Source of the DNA: Chloroflexota bacterium
Lineage (GTDB): Bacteria > Chloroflexota > Anaerolineae > Anaerolineales > UBA11657
DNA: 9,832 bases
Direction: 5' to 3'
NCBI GenBank assembly: GCA_003670425.1
Contig: QWRL01000084.1
Coordinates: 1 to 9,832 of the forward strand
Under the pieces are notes generated by a model, which was not told the DNA's origin, did not search any database, and worked only from the letters and a program-made list of their open reading frames with translations. Of the stretch, positions 1 to 7,422 are shown one piece after another; within the stretch, counting starts at the first letter, position 1, and each line of letters begins with the position of its first letter. Made by a program: the position numbers and the translations under genes.

Positions 1-423
1 GGCGGCGGGTCGCGGGGCAAGCCGGCGGATGCGCCCGCAGCAGCGCGCGTGCTGCGCCGCTTGCAGCGAGCGCCGCACATCGTGGTCACGGCGCTGGTGG
101 GGGCGGGCGCCAGCGCTGCCCCGCTGCAGCACGAGCACTGCAGCACAACGGTGGTGCTGCGCAGTTTTAGCGAGCCCGAGCTGCAGCGCTACATTGCGTC
201 GGGTGACCCGATGGACAAAGCCGGTGCCTATGCCATTCAAAATGCGGAGTTTCGGCCGGCGTCCAATATTGGCGGCTGCCTCGCAAATGTGATTGGGCTG
301 CCGCTGTGCCACCTGACGCGGGCGCTGCGCCGCGCGGGTGCGCACGTGGCTGCGGATGTTCCGCGCGCCTGCCAGGCGCACCTGCAATACTCTTGCCCCG
401 TTCACCAGGACATTCTTTCATAG
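1..423 (+). CDS. maf: Maf-family nucleoside triphosphate pyrophosphatase, C-terminal part (5' truncated by window)
   Basis: The reading frame is open from base 1 to the TAG at 421-423 (140 codons), so the gene begins before the window. Maf proteins are cytosolic pyrophosphatases that hydrolyse non-canonical or modified nucleoside triphosphates to monophosphates. Family signatures visible here are GKPADAPAAARVLRRLQ near the left edge (typical family form LGKPADxxEAxxMLxxL), YIASGDPMDKAGAYAIQ (from base 190, containing the conserved D-K-A-G-Y-x-I-Q block) and NVIGLPLCHLTRAL near the end. Full-length Maf is about 190-200 residues, so roughly 55-65 N-terminal residues, including the start SxSPRR-type motif and the first catalytic acidic segment, lie outside the window. 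An internal GTG at base 49 should not be taken as the start, because homology continues upstream of it. The C-terminus ends naturally just after a Cys-containing CPVHQDIL segment. The stop overlaps the beginning of the downstream PBP gene, which suggests translational coupling. Confidence 0.9.
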   Translation, partial: GGGSRGKPADAPAAARVLRRLQRAPHIVVTALVGAGASAAPLQHEHCSTTVVLRSFSEPELQRYIASGDPMDKAGAYAIQNAEFRPASNIGGCLANVIGLPLCHLTRALRRAGAHVAADVPRACQAHLQYSCPVHQDILS

Positions 424-2843
424 CCCGGCTGCGCCCGCTGCCGGGGCTGGCTGGCCTGCTGCTCTGTGCGGCGTGCGCCAGCGCAGCGGTGCCCGCACAG
501 CTGCGCACTGACCAGCCCACGCTGCCAGCGCCGGCCTTTGCCACTGCGGCACCGCCGGATGCGGAGGGCACCGCCGCAGCTTTTCTGGATGCCTGGCAGA
601 AGCACGACTATGCCGGCATGCATACGCTGCTGGCGCCGGCAGCAGCGCAGGCGCTGGGGGCCGCAGAGTTTGCGGAACGCTACCATGCTGCACTTGATAA
701 TGGCAGCGTGGTGGGCGTGGAGGCAACCGTGCTTTCCGCCTTGCAGCAGGGGGCGGAGGCGCAGGTGCAGTACAAAGTGGTTCTGCACACCGGGCTGGTG
801 GGCAGTGTGTCGCGCCAGATCACCATGCAGCTTGTGTTTGCGGACAGCCGCTGGGGCATTGTGTGGGATGACGGCCTGATTTTGCCGGAGTTGAAAGACG
901 GCGGCAATCTGCTGATGGAGTACGCGTCCCCGGCGCGCGGCAATATTTACGATCGCAGTGGGCTGGCATTTGCAGCACAGACGGACGCAGTTGCCATTGG
1001 TGTTGTGGCTGGTGAAATTCTGCCGGACCAGGAGGGCTTGCTGCTGAGCGAGTTGTCACGGCTGTTGAATGTGCATCCGGAGGCGCTGCGCAGCCGCTAC
1101 GCCGAGGCGGGCCCGGACTGGTATGTGGCGTTGGGCGAAGCCTCCATCGAGCAGGTGAGCAGCCGCTTTGGCGTGTTGAACAATATTTCCGGGTTGCGGC
1201 TGAACCAGTATCAGACGCGCTATTACATGGGCGGTGTGGCTGGTGCGCCGCATGCGGTGGGTTATGTTGCGCCTATTCCGGCGGCGGAGGTGGCTGCGTA
1301 TCAGGCGCAGGGCTATTCGCCGGACGCGTTTGTGGGGGCGCAGGGATTGGAAAAGTGGGGCGAGAAGCAGCTGGCAGGCGAGCGCGGCGGCACGCTCTGG
1401 GTGCGCACGGCCAGTGGCGCGTTGAACACCAAGCTGGCGGAGAAGCGCGCTGGCCCGGCGCAAGCCATCACCACCACACTGGACCGCAAGCTGCAGCGCG
1501 AGGTGCAGGCTGCCCTGCAGGGCATGACGGGCGCTGCCGTCGTCGTCAACTTCACCACTGGCGAAGTGCTCGCCATGGCTTCGTCCCCGGCTTTCGACCC
1601 AAACTTGTTTGACCCTTCCAACTACAACATCTCGGAACTTTCAGTTACGCTGAATGATCCGCTGCGCCCGCTGATTAACCGCGCAACGCAGGGCCAGTAC
1701 CCGCCTGGTTCCGTCTTCAAGGTAGTTACGCTGTCGGCTGCACTTGAATCAAAATTGTTTGTGAAGGACCAGACCTATTACTGCGGCTATGAGTGGACGG
1801 AGCTTGGTGCAGACTTTATTAAATATGACTGGACTTACGAGAAGCAGTTTCCGGAGAGTGGCACGCTGGACATGGTGGGCGCGCTGCGCCGCTCGTGCAA
1901 CCCGTGGTTCTATCACATGGGCTTCAGCTTGCACCGCTGGGCGGACTACTACCTGCCGGACATGGCGCGCAGTTTTGGCTTTGGGCCGCCCACCGGAATT
2001 GTGGGCCTGACGCAGGCAGCCAACGAGGAAGTGGGCGGCGTGGTGCCCAGCGCGGACTGGGCGGCGCAGAGCAATACGGATTGGACGATTGGCGACAGTG
2101 TAAATATGGCCATCGGGCAGGGGGATCTGACGGTGACTCCGCTGCAGCTGGTGATGGCTTACAGCGCGCTTGCAAACGGCGGCCAGTTGCTGCGGCCGCA
2201 GCTGGTGCTGCAAATGGCTGCGCCCGGCGCTGAGCCCACTTACAAGTTTGAACCGCAGACGGTGGGCGCTGTGCCCCTTTCCCCCGAAACGCTTGCAACC
2301 GTTCGGCAGGGACTCTGGGAGGTTGTGCACGAACCAAGCGGAACAGCTGCTTATCGTTTCAAGGGTTTTAGGATTCCTGTGTATGGAAAAACCGGAACAG
2401 CGGAAGACCGGCCGCGCCGCCCCCACGCGTGGTTCGCCGGGTACTCAGATGCCAAGCAGGCGGGCAAGCCGGATATTGCTGCGGTGGTTGTGCTTGAAAA
2501 CAAGGGCGAGGGGTCAGAGTGGGCAGCGCCTGTGTTCCGCCGCATCATGGAAACTTATTTTTACGGCGAGCCCAAAACATTGTTTCATTGGGAGGCGGAG
2601 TTTGGCTTGACGGCGGTGCCGTCGCCGTTTCCCACTTTTGTGCCATTCAGTTATGTGGTGCAGGCCGGGGACAGTTTAGCCAGTATCGCGGCCCGTAATG
2701 AAGTGACGATGGATGAGCTTATGCTCGTCAATCAGCTGCCAAATCCAAATGCGCTCAAAGAAGGGCAGACCATTATCATTGCGCGCGGCGGCGTCTCAGA
2801 CATTACGCTCACACCAGAATTTAATCTGACGCCAACTCCCTAG
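393..2843 (+). CDS. Class B penicillin-binding protein (transpeptidase) with MecA_N/NTF2-like domain and C-terminal LysM
   Basis: This is a peptidoglycan D,D-transpeptidase acting outside the membrane. Numbering assumes the TTG at 393 (816 residues). Residues about 11-31 form a signal or anchor segment (basic ARLRP, then GLAGLLLCAACASA with a weak lipobox-like cysteine). Residues about 55-175 resemble the NTF2-like MecA_N domain (AFLDAWQKHDYAGM, then RWGIVWDDGLILPEL). The PBP dimer domain follows from RGNIYDRSG (about 182). The transpeptidase domain has all three catalytic motifs: S440-V-F-K443, S501-C-N503 and K666-T-G668. Residues about 754-798 are a LysM domain (YVVQAGDSLASIAARN, then NALKEGQTIII), followed by a short Thr/Pro tail. 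The start is uncertain. GTG at 306 would overlap maf by 118 nt. TTG at 393 has no clear Shine-Dalgarno. An ATA at 420 has AGGA 9 nt upstream and would give an ideal signal peptide. The gene is probably co-transcribed with maf and is followed by a strong terminator. The family call is firm, but assignment to a specific PBP (PBP2-like elongation or division) is not possible here. Confidence 0.93.
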   Translation: MPRSPGHSFIARLRPLPGLAGLLLCAACASAAVPAQLRTDQPTLPAPAFATAAPPDAEGTAAAFLDAWQKHDYAGMHTLLAPAAAQALGAAEFAERYHAALDNGSVVGVEATVLSALQQGAEAQVQYKVVLHTGLVGSVSRQITMQLVFADSRWGIVWDDGLILPELKDGGNLLMEYASPARGNIYDRSGLAFAAQTDAVAIGVVAGEILPDQEGLLLSELSRLLNVHPEALRSRYAEAGPDWYVALGEASIEQVSSRFGVLNNISGLRLNQYQTRYYMGGVAGAPHAVGYVAPIPAAEVAAYQAQGYSPDAFVGAQGLEKWGEKQLAGERGGTLWVRTASGALNTKLAEKRAGPAQAITTTLDRKLQREVQAALQGMTGAAVVVNFTTGEVLAMASSPAFDPNLFDPSNYNISELSVTLNDPLRPLINRATQGQYPPGSVFKVVTLSAALESKLFVKDQTYYCGYEWTELGADFIKYDWTYEKQFPESGTLDMVGALRRSCNPWFYHMGFSLHRWADYYLPDMARSFGFGPPTGIVGLTQAANEEVGGVVPSADWAAQSNTDWTIGDSVNMAIGQGDLTVTPLQLVMAYSALANGGQLLRPQLVLQMAAPGAEPTYKFEPQTVGAVPLSPETLATVRQGLWEVVHEPSGTAAYRFKGFRIPVYGKTGTAEDRPRRPHAWFAGYSDAKQAGKPDIAAVVVLENKGEGSEWAAPVFRRIMETYFYGEPKTLFHWEAEFGLTAVPSPFPTFVPFSYVVQAGDSLASIAARNEVTMDELMLVNQLPNPNALKEGQTIIIARGGVSDITLTPEFNLTPTP

Positions 2844-2873
2844 CGGCACCGGCTGCCGCTGCGGTTAATGCAG

Positions 2874-2905
2874 ACGGGCGGAGCATTGCTCCGCCCGTGT
2901 TTTTT
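2874..2905 (+). terminator. Rho-independent terminator after the PBP gene
   Basis: A perfect 11-bp GC-rich stem (ACGGGCGGAGC at 2874-2884 pairing with GCTCCGCCCGT at 2888-2898) has a 3-nt ATT loop and is followed by G and six T residues (2900-2905). It lies 30 nt after the PBP stop and ends the + strand maf-PBP unit. On the - strand the same stem is not followed by a T run, so it would be a weaker terminator for the convergent operon ending at 2934. Confidence 0.93.
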
Positions 2906-2933
2906 GATGGGTGCGGGTTTGCGGCCGCCGAAC

Positions 2934-3179
2934 CTACGCCTTTTTGCCGGCAGTGGTGGTGTCCATCTCCACCTCGTCTTCGTCGTCATCTTCCCAGCTG
3001 ATGATCCACACGCACAAGCCGGCCACGGCTACAGTGGCGATGATCAGCGCAGCCCATTGGCCCGGCAGCAACCCCACATCGCGCGCCTCGTAGGTGATGA
3101 TCGCCACCATGCCAAGCCCGAGTGCCAGCCACGCAGAAAGGCGCGGATTATTTTTTGCCCAGTTGATGATGCCTGCCAT
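2934..3179 (-). CDS. Small two-helix membrane protein with acidic C-terminal tail, unknown function
   Basis: This is an 81-residue protein I do not recognise. ATG (cat at 3177-3179) is preceded by a good Shine-Dalgarno, AGGAG at 3189-3193 read on the - strand, with 9-nt spacing, which supports both the gene and its start. Two hydrophobic segments are predicted by eye: residues about 14-30 (LSAWLALGLGMVAIITY) and about 42-61 (WAALIIATVAVAGLCVWIIS). They are separated by a short loop containing GLLPGQ. The tail after the second helix is strongly acidic (EDDDEDEVEMD) and then ends with Lys residues. It lies 32 nt downstream of coaE on the same strand, so it is probably the last gene of that operon. 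Convergent with the PBP gene, it is separated from it by the 2874-2905 terminator. Nothing in the sequence suggests a catalytic role. Confidence 0.8.
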   Translation of the reverse strand: MAGIINWAKNNPRLSAWLALGLGMVAIITYEARDVGLLPGQWAALIIATVAVAGLCVWIISWEDDDEDEVEMDTTTAGKKA

Positions 3180-3211
3180 GGTTCAAGTCTCCTGTGTGTT
3201 TTGCGCCGGGT

Positions 3212-3847
3212 TCAGCCGTGGCTGCCGGTTGCATGGGTCACTTGCGGAATTTTACTCCATGCTGCTTGTACTTGTGTTTCCAGCCCGGCCAAAGTTCCGT
3301 TGTTGTTGAGCACCACGTTGGCGCGCGCCACCTTTTGCGCTTGCGGGGCCTGCGCGGCCACGCGCGCCTGCGCTTGGGCGGTGCTCAGCGGCCGGCTGGC
3401 TTGCATGCGTGCCAGCTGGTCTGCATGGCTGCTGGCGACCACCCAGATTGTGCTGCACTGCGCAGCCAGCGGGCTCTCCAGCAGCTTGATGGCTTCGATC
3501 ACCACCACAGCCGCAGTCGCGGCCGCCATCTGCAGTGCAATTTCGCTGCGCACAACCGGCTGCACGATGGCTTCCAGCTGCTGCAGCCGGGCGGGGTCGG
3601 CAAACACAACATCACCCAGCATTGTGCGGTCTACGCTGCCGTCCGCTTTGATGTAGGCGCTGCCAAATGCTGCCTGCACGGCGGCAGTGGCCTGCCCGCC
3701 GGCAGCGAGTGCCGCGTGCACGATCGCGTCGGCATCGATGCCCAGCGCACCGCGCGCGCGCAGCATGCGCAGCACTTCGCTCTTGCCCGTGGCAATGTTG
3801 CCAGTGAGCCCAATGACATACTTGCCGGGCGCACTGGCCGCGTTCAC
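3212..3847 (-). CDS. coaE: Dephospho-CoA kinase
   Basis: CoaE phosphorylates the 3'-hydroxyl of dephospho-CoA with ATP, the last step of coenzyme A synthesis in the cytosol. From GTG at 3845-3847 the protein has 211 residues, within the usual 195-215 range. Residues 10-23 contain the P-loop (YVIGLTGNIATGKS, Walker A GNIATGKS at 16-23). GIDADAIVHA at 36-45 is the conserved dephospho-CoA binding DAD motif. Further on are VVVIEAIKLLES (the family usually has EIPLLFE), ARMQASRPLSTAQAQARVAAQ (lid region with R residues) and a final VVLNNNGTLAGLETQV (family VIxNxGs). The frame is open far upstream inside the preceding gene, but the GTG start gives an N-terminus ending just before the P-loop. It forms a 4-nt GTGA overlap with the stop of the upstream 854-residue gene, a classic coupling arrangement. 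The stop is TGA. Confidence 0.93.
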   Translation of the reverse strand: MNAASAPGKYVIGLTGNIATGKSEVLRMLRARGALGIDADAIVHAALAAGGQATAAVQAAFGSAYIKADGSVDRTMLGDVVFADPARLQQLEAIVQPVVRSEIALQMAAATAAVVVIEAIKLLESPLAAQCSTIWVVASSHADQLARMQASRPLSTAQAQARVAAQAPQAQKVARANVVLNNNGTLAGLETQVQAAWSKIPQVTHATGSHG

Positions 3848-6408
3848 GGGCGTTCGCCGGCGAATATGCGCGTGCCGGCTGCAAACAGCAGCTGGCGGCC
3901 TGGTCCAAGGCCAAATGCCGTCAGGCTCTGGTCTGGCTCCAGCTTCGGCCGGATCTCGCGTTGGACTGTCAGGTTCGGGCTGGCTTGAATGGCACCGGCG
4001 AGGCCGGTGTCCACAAAGTAAAACGCAGCTTCGGGCGGCGGAAAAAATAAAATGGCTGCCGGGTTTACCAGATCCGTGAGCTGCATGCCGGACGCATGGC
4101 CGGGCCGCTCGTCTTGGTAGCGGGCTTGCGTGCAGATGGGTGCGTCGGCTGCGGACTGCCGGATGCAGCGCGTCAGGCGTCCGTCGCGGTGCAGCAGATA
4201 CATGTCCCCTTGGGCCAGCGTGAAGTCCACAACGTCCTGCAGCGCAATTGATTGCGCGCCAAACAGCGGCTGCGGCGGCTGCTTGGCCGGGTCTTCGGCA
4301 ACGCCGGTTGCGCCCATTTGGCTGACGGCGCTGTACACCCAAATTTGGCTGCCGCTTGCGTCCAGAATGTAGAGCCGGTCGGCGAATAATTCAAATGCAA
4401 TCGGTGCGGTCCAGCCTTCCGCCGGCGGTGCCAGCGCCAATATTTGGGCGGGCGAATTGTCATCGGGGCAAAGCAGCAGCTTGCCGCTGGGGTCAAGGGC
4501 GGCGATGGATTCTTTATTCAGGAAGTTGGGGTTTTCCAAAAGCGCCAGATCCACAAGTGTGGTTACCTCCACTCCGTTAATCGCACCGGCGCTGCATTTG
4601 AAGCCCTGATCTAACTGGTAGCCGCCGGCGGTTTGCACGGCGCGATAGATGCTGTTGGCCTGCGCATCCAATGCGTAAATTGGCGAGCCCAGCGCCAGCA
4701 GGCGCGTGATGCGCCCCTGTTCCGGGAAACCGCGCGGGGTAATGTCTTTCACCGTCAGGCGCGCCACCTTGCTCAGCTGGGCCAGCTTGGCGCCCGCTTC
4801 CGTGCGCAACTGCGCCGCTTCGGCATCGGATGGGCGCAGTAGGTCGGCCTGGTCAAGCTGCTCCAGCGCCGTCTTCCATGATGGGGCGGCGGTGAAAGCA
4901 TCGGTGGCGACGCGCGCCTGGGCAGCGGCAAATTGCGCGCCATCCATGTAAGTGCGGAATTGGCGCGTGATGCCCAGCTGGATATAGAGGGTGGTGGTGA
5001 GCAGCACAATCAGCGCCGGCATGGCAATCGCAATTGCAGCCAGAGTGGTTTGGCTGATGCTGAAATCTGGCTCGCCGTCTTTCTCCGGCAGCATGCGGCC
5101 AATCATGCGCCGGCTGGCGCCGCCCAGCGAGCCATTGAGCGCCTTTAGCCCGCGGTCAAAACGGTCGCGTGCCTCCGCCAGCGGCAGATTTGCAAACCAA
5201 GTGGTCACGGCGCGCGCTGCAGCAGCGCCGTACGCGCGCATGCCGGGCCCGCGCGCGGGCGGTTCATCGTCATATTCATCTTCATCTTGATCTTCAGCGT
5301 CGGTGTAGTCGCGTTTGAATTCTTCAACTGCCGGTGTGAGGGTGCCGCGCGGCGGCCGCTCCGGGGCGCTGTGGGCTTCGGCCCACTGCGGAAGCAGGTC
5401 CGGGCCGGCGGGTGTGGCGGGCCCGTATTCATCCGCATTTTCTGCCTCCATGTCGTATTCATGCGCTGCGGCTTGTGTGGCGGCGGGCAGCGCTGCAGTG
5501 TTGAGCTGTGCCAGGTCTTCCACTGCGGCGGCAACGGAAGCGGGCAGCTGCTCGGTGGCTTCGCCCGTTTGCGGGCTGCGCATGCGTTCCAGCAGCTGCG
5601 CGAGTGTTTCGCCAACGCTTGGCTGCACTTGCGCTGCGGTTTGCGCAACACCAACCGGCACTGCCGCCGCAATGTTCGGCTGTGGTTCGGGCTGCAGTAC
5701 AGCGGGAGCTAGCAGCAATTCAACTGCGTCGGCCAGCCGCCCAAACTGGTCCGCGCCGGCGTAGCAGCCCACAAGCGCAGCCGTGTTCTCCCGGGCAAGG
5801 TCATGCAGGCGCGCAATGATGCTCTCAACTTCTTCGCCGGCCATGGCACGCAGGATGGGCAGGCGCCAGCCGGTGGGCGCTGCGCGGCAGAGCAGCACGA
5901 TTGCGCCGGGTGTCAGCTTGGTGTGAAAGTAGTGCAGTTCCGCACCGCTGGCAAGGCCCAGCGGCTGCAAGTTGCGGCCCGGCTCCGGGAAGCGCTCAAC
6001 GTTGTCACGATGCATCACAAAGCTCTGGCCGGCGCCGGACTGAATTATGTAGAACTCATCATCGCGCAGCACGCTGCAGGTGATGCTGCCATTAAGTGCA
6101 GCAGCCGCATCTTCACCCAGCAGGCGAATCAGTTCCACATTTACAGCTTCGATGGCGGTGCGCGCGGCAGCCGTGACGGAGCCGCTGGTGCCAAAGAACT
6201 GGTCATGCGCAACCGCAAGGTACGGCGCCGGATCGGGGCCGGCCCTGCCGGCTGCGGTGCCCAAATCCAGGCGCACGGTTAACAGATCGCGGTTGCGGCC
6301 GCGGGCTGCGCGTTTGGGGGCGTTGGCCACCAAAAAGTTTGCGGGTTGCACGGGGTCAAATGCCCCTTCGCGCCAGCTTAGAAATGCAAACTCAAGCGTG
6401 TCAGTCAT
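3844..6408 (-). CDS. Large single-pass membrane protein: degenerate PP2C-like N-terminal region, TM helix, beta-propeller-like C-terminus
   Basis: This protein has 854 residues starting at ATG (cat at 6406-6408), with no clear Shine-Dalgarno. Residues about 1-215 resemble the strand pattern of a PP2C phosphatase: DLLTVRLDLG, APYLAVAHDQFFGTSGSVTAAA, GSITCSVLRDDEFYIIQSGA and LTPGAIVLLCRAAPTGW. The usual metal-binding signatures are not there. The DGMGG position reads HDQFFG (68-73), the GDS position reads GAGQS (125-129), and the SDG position reads RAA (175-177). If the relationship is right, the domain is probably not a working phosphatase. Residues about 216-400 are a low-complexity Ala/Pro/Glu linker with an acidic patch (about 366-386). 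A membrane helix lies at about 453-478. A helical Ala-rich segment with TPR-like spacing follows (about 485-545). The last 300 residues contain recurrent strand units such as IYALDAQANSIYR, LYILDASGSQIWVY and FYFVDTGLAG, suggesting a propeller outside the cell. It sits between the enoyl-CoA hydratase gene and coaE. Confidence 0.72.
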   Translation of the reverse strand: MTDTLEFAFLSWREGAFDPVQPANFLVANAPKRAARGRNRDLLTVRLDLGTAAGRAGPDPAPYLAVAHDQFFGTSGSVTAAARTAIEAVNVELIRLLGEDAAAALNGSITCSVLRDDEFYIIQSGAGQSFVMHRDNVERFPEPGRNLQPLGLASGAELHYFHTKLTPGAIVLLCRAAPTGWRLPILRAMAGEEVESIIARLHDLARENTAALVGCYAGADQFGRLADAVELLLAPAVLQPEPQPNIAAAVPVGVAQTAAQVQPSVGETLAQLLERMRSPQTGEATEQLPASVAAAVEDLAQLNTAALPAATQAAAHEYDMEAENADEYGPATPAGPDLLPQWAEAHSAPERPPRGTLTPAVEEFKRDYTDAEDQDEDEYDDEPPARGPGMRAYGAAAARAVTTWFANLPLAEARDRFDRGLKALNGSLGGASRRMIGRMLPEKDGEPDFSISQTTLAAIAIAMPALIVLLTTTLYIQLGITRQFRTYMDGAQFAAAQARVATDAFTAAPSWKTALEQLDQADLLRPSDAEAAQLRTEAGAKLAQLSKVARLTVKDITPRGFPEQGRITRLLALGSPIYALDAQANSIYRAVQTAGGYQLDQGFKCSAGAINGVEVTTLVDLALLENPNFLNKESIAALDPSGKLLLCPDDNSPAQILALAPPAEGWTAPIAFELFADRLYILDASGSQIWVYSAVSQMGATGVAEDPAKQPPQPLFGAQSIALQDVVDFTLAQGDMYLLHRDGRLTRCIRQSAADAPICTQARYQDERPGHASGMQLTDLVNPAAILFFPPPEAAFYFVDTGLAGAIQASPNLTVQREIRPKLEPDQSLTAFGLGPGRQLLFAAGTRIFAGERP

Positions 6409-6532
6409 GCGGTTGGCTGCAGGCGGCTTGGTTGCGGGTTGAATGCGCAGCGCATGGCAGGTTTACGCGGACGCGCCGGACGGCGGTCAGGTTTCCGGCT
6501 TCGGGCTTCGCTGGTAGGGGCAGCGGATGCAA
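6409..6532. other. 124-bp spacer between the 854-residue gene and the hydratase gene
   Basis: I see no gene, clear promoter or intrinsic terminator here. On the - strand there are short GC-rich inverted segments but no T run after them, so read-through from the hydratase gene into the downstream genes is plausible. Confidence 0.5.
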
Positions 6533-7318
6533 TTAGTTGCCCGCGTATTTCGGCTTGCGTTTTTGGAGGAAGGCCGTGACGCCTTCCGCAAAGTCGTTCG
6601 TGCGGCCGGCGGCATCTTGCAGGTGTGCTTCGTACTCCAGCGTGCCCGCAAACGATGCATGCATCGCATGTTTAAGTGCGCGCTTGGTAAGCCCCAGCGC
6701 CACGGTTGGGCCGGCCGCCAGGCGGACTGCCAGCGTGTGGGCAGCCGCTGCCAGCTCGGCAGCCGGCAGCACGCGGCTCACAAGCCCGAGGCGTTCAGCG
6801 GTCAGCGCATCCATGCTGTCGTTGGTGAACAACATTTCTGCAGCGTGCGCGGGTCCAATCAGGCGCGGCAGCCAATAGCTGGCGCCGCAGTCTGGCGCCA
6901 GCCCAATGCCAATGAAGCCGGCGCGGAAGGTGGCGGTTTGCGCTGCAAGGCGCAGGTCACAGCTGAGCGCGATGGCAAGGCCGGCGCCGACGCAAGCGCC
7001 GTTGATGGCGGCCACAACTGGTTTTTCGAGCGCCTCAATTGCCAGCATCAGTGGGATGTGGTTTGCAAGCATGTGGTCGCGCAGCGAAATTGGGCCGTCC
7101 GTTCGCGGGGTGCGCAGGTCTTGGCCGGCGCAAAAGCCGCTGCCCGCGCCGGTGAGCACAACGCAGCGCACCGAAGGGTTGCGCGCAGCCGATTTAAAGG
7201 CGCCAAGCAGTGCGCTCAAAAGCTCGTCCGTGAGCGCGTTGAGGCGCTCCGGCCGGTTGAGCGTGACGGTCAGCACGCCTTCGCTCTCGGCCGCCAGCAA
7301 ATTCTTGTATTCACTCAT
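6533..7318 (-). CDS. Enoyl-CoA hydratase/isomerase family protein, PaaG-like
   Basis: This is a 261-residue crotonase-superfamily protein, a normal length for the family, with ATG at 7316-7318 and stop TAA. Crotonase-fold enzymes act on acyl-CoA thioesters. The oxyanion-hole segments are present: GFCAGQDL (61-68) and KPVVAAINGACVGAGLAIAL (99-118). The CAGQDL form, GLAPDCGASYWLPRLIG (139-155) and the C-terminal DFAEGVTAFLQKRKPKYAG most resemble PaaG-type 1,2-epoxyphenylacetyl-CoA isomerases and related isomerases. By eye alignment, neither glutamate of classical enoyl-CoA hydratase is present (ELA is replaced by GLA, and the QPE position reads GF). The Asp in APD (D143), which matches the catalytic acid of isomerase-type members, is retained. 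Isomerase activity is therefore more likely than simple hydration, but the substrate cannot be inferred. No other phenylacetate-pathway gene is in the window. It heads the probable - strand operon and is divergent from the selenoprotein gene. Confidence 0.88.
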   Translation of the reverse strand: MSEYKNLLAAESEGVLTVTLNRPERLNALTDELLSALLGAFKSAARNPSVRCVVLTGAGSGFCAGQDLRTPRTDGPISLRDHMLANHIPLMLAIEALEKPVVAAINGACVGAGLAIALSCDLRLAAQTATFRAGFIGIGLAPDCGASYWLPRLIGPAHAAEMLFTNDSMDALTAERLGLVSRVLPAAELAAAAHTLAVRLAAGPTVALGLTKRALKHAMHASFAGTLEYEAHLQDAAGRTNDFAEGVTAFLQKRKPKYAGN

Positions 7319-7397
7319 CGGCGTTGCGAGTTTTTAGTGGTTCCTTCGAAGCGCGTTAATGTTAGCACAATCGCCCCGTATTCACGGTGGGCTTTCC

Positions 7398-7406
7398 TGC
7401 TATACT
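7398..7406 (+). promoter_or_regulatory. Extended -10 promoter element upstream of the selenoprotein gene
   Basis: TGC-TATACT (TG at 7398-7399, hexamer at 7401-7406) matches an extended -10 element with five of six consensus bases. It lies in the divergent spacer 16 nt before the ATG at 7423. No convincing -35 hexamer is seen about 17 nt upstream (GTATTC at 7378-7383), which extended -10 promoters can tolerate. Initiation would fall near 7412-7414, leaving a leader of only about 10 nt that holds the AGAGG ribosome-binding site (7413-7417). Confidence 0.5.
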
Positions 7407-7422
7407 GCGTGCAGAGGCGATT

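Noticed and set aside
1749..2426. 225-codon - strand ORF inside the PBP gene
   Set aside because: It mirrors the transpeptidase domain that contains the SxN and KTG motifs; no motif or ribosome-binding site supports the antisense frame.
2868..3988. Two long + strand ORFs antisense to coaE and the small membrane protein
   Set aside because: Cys/Arg/Ala-rich translations without recognisable domains; the opposite strand carries the P-loop kinase and a gene with a good ribosome-binding site.
3848..4342. Extended N-terminus of the coaE frame (up to 376 residues)
   Set aside because: The extension lies entirely inside the upstream 854-residue gene in another frame and is low-complexity Arg/Ala/Pro; the GTG at 3847 in a GTGA overlap gives a normal CoaE length.
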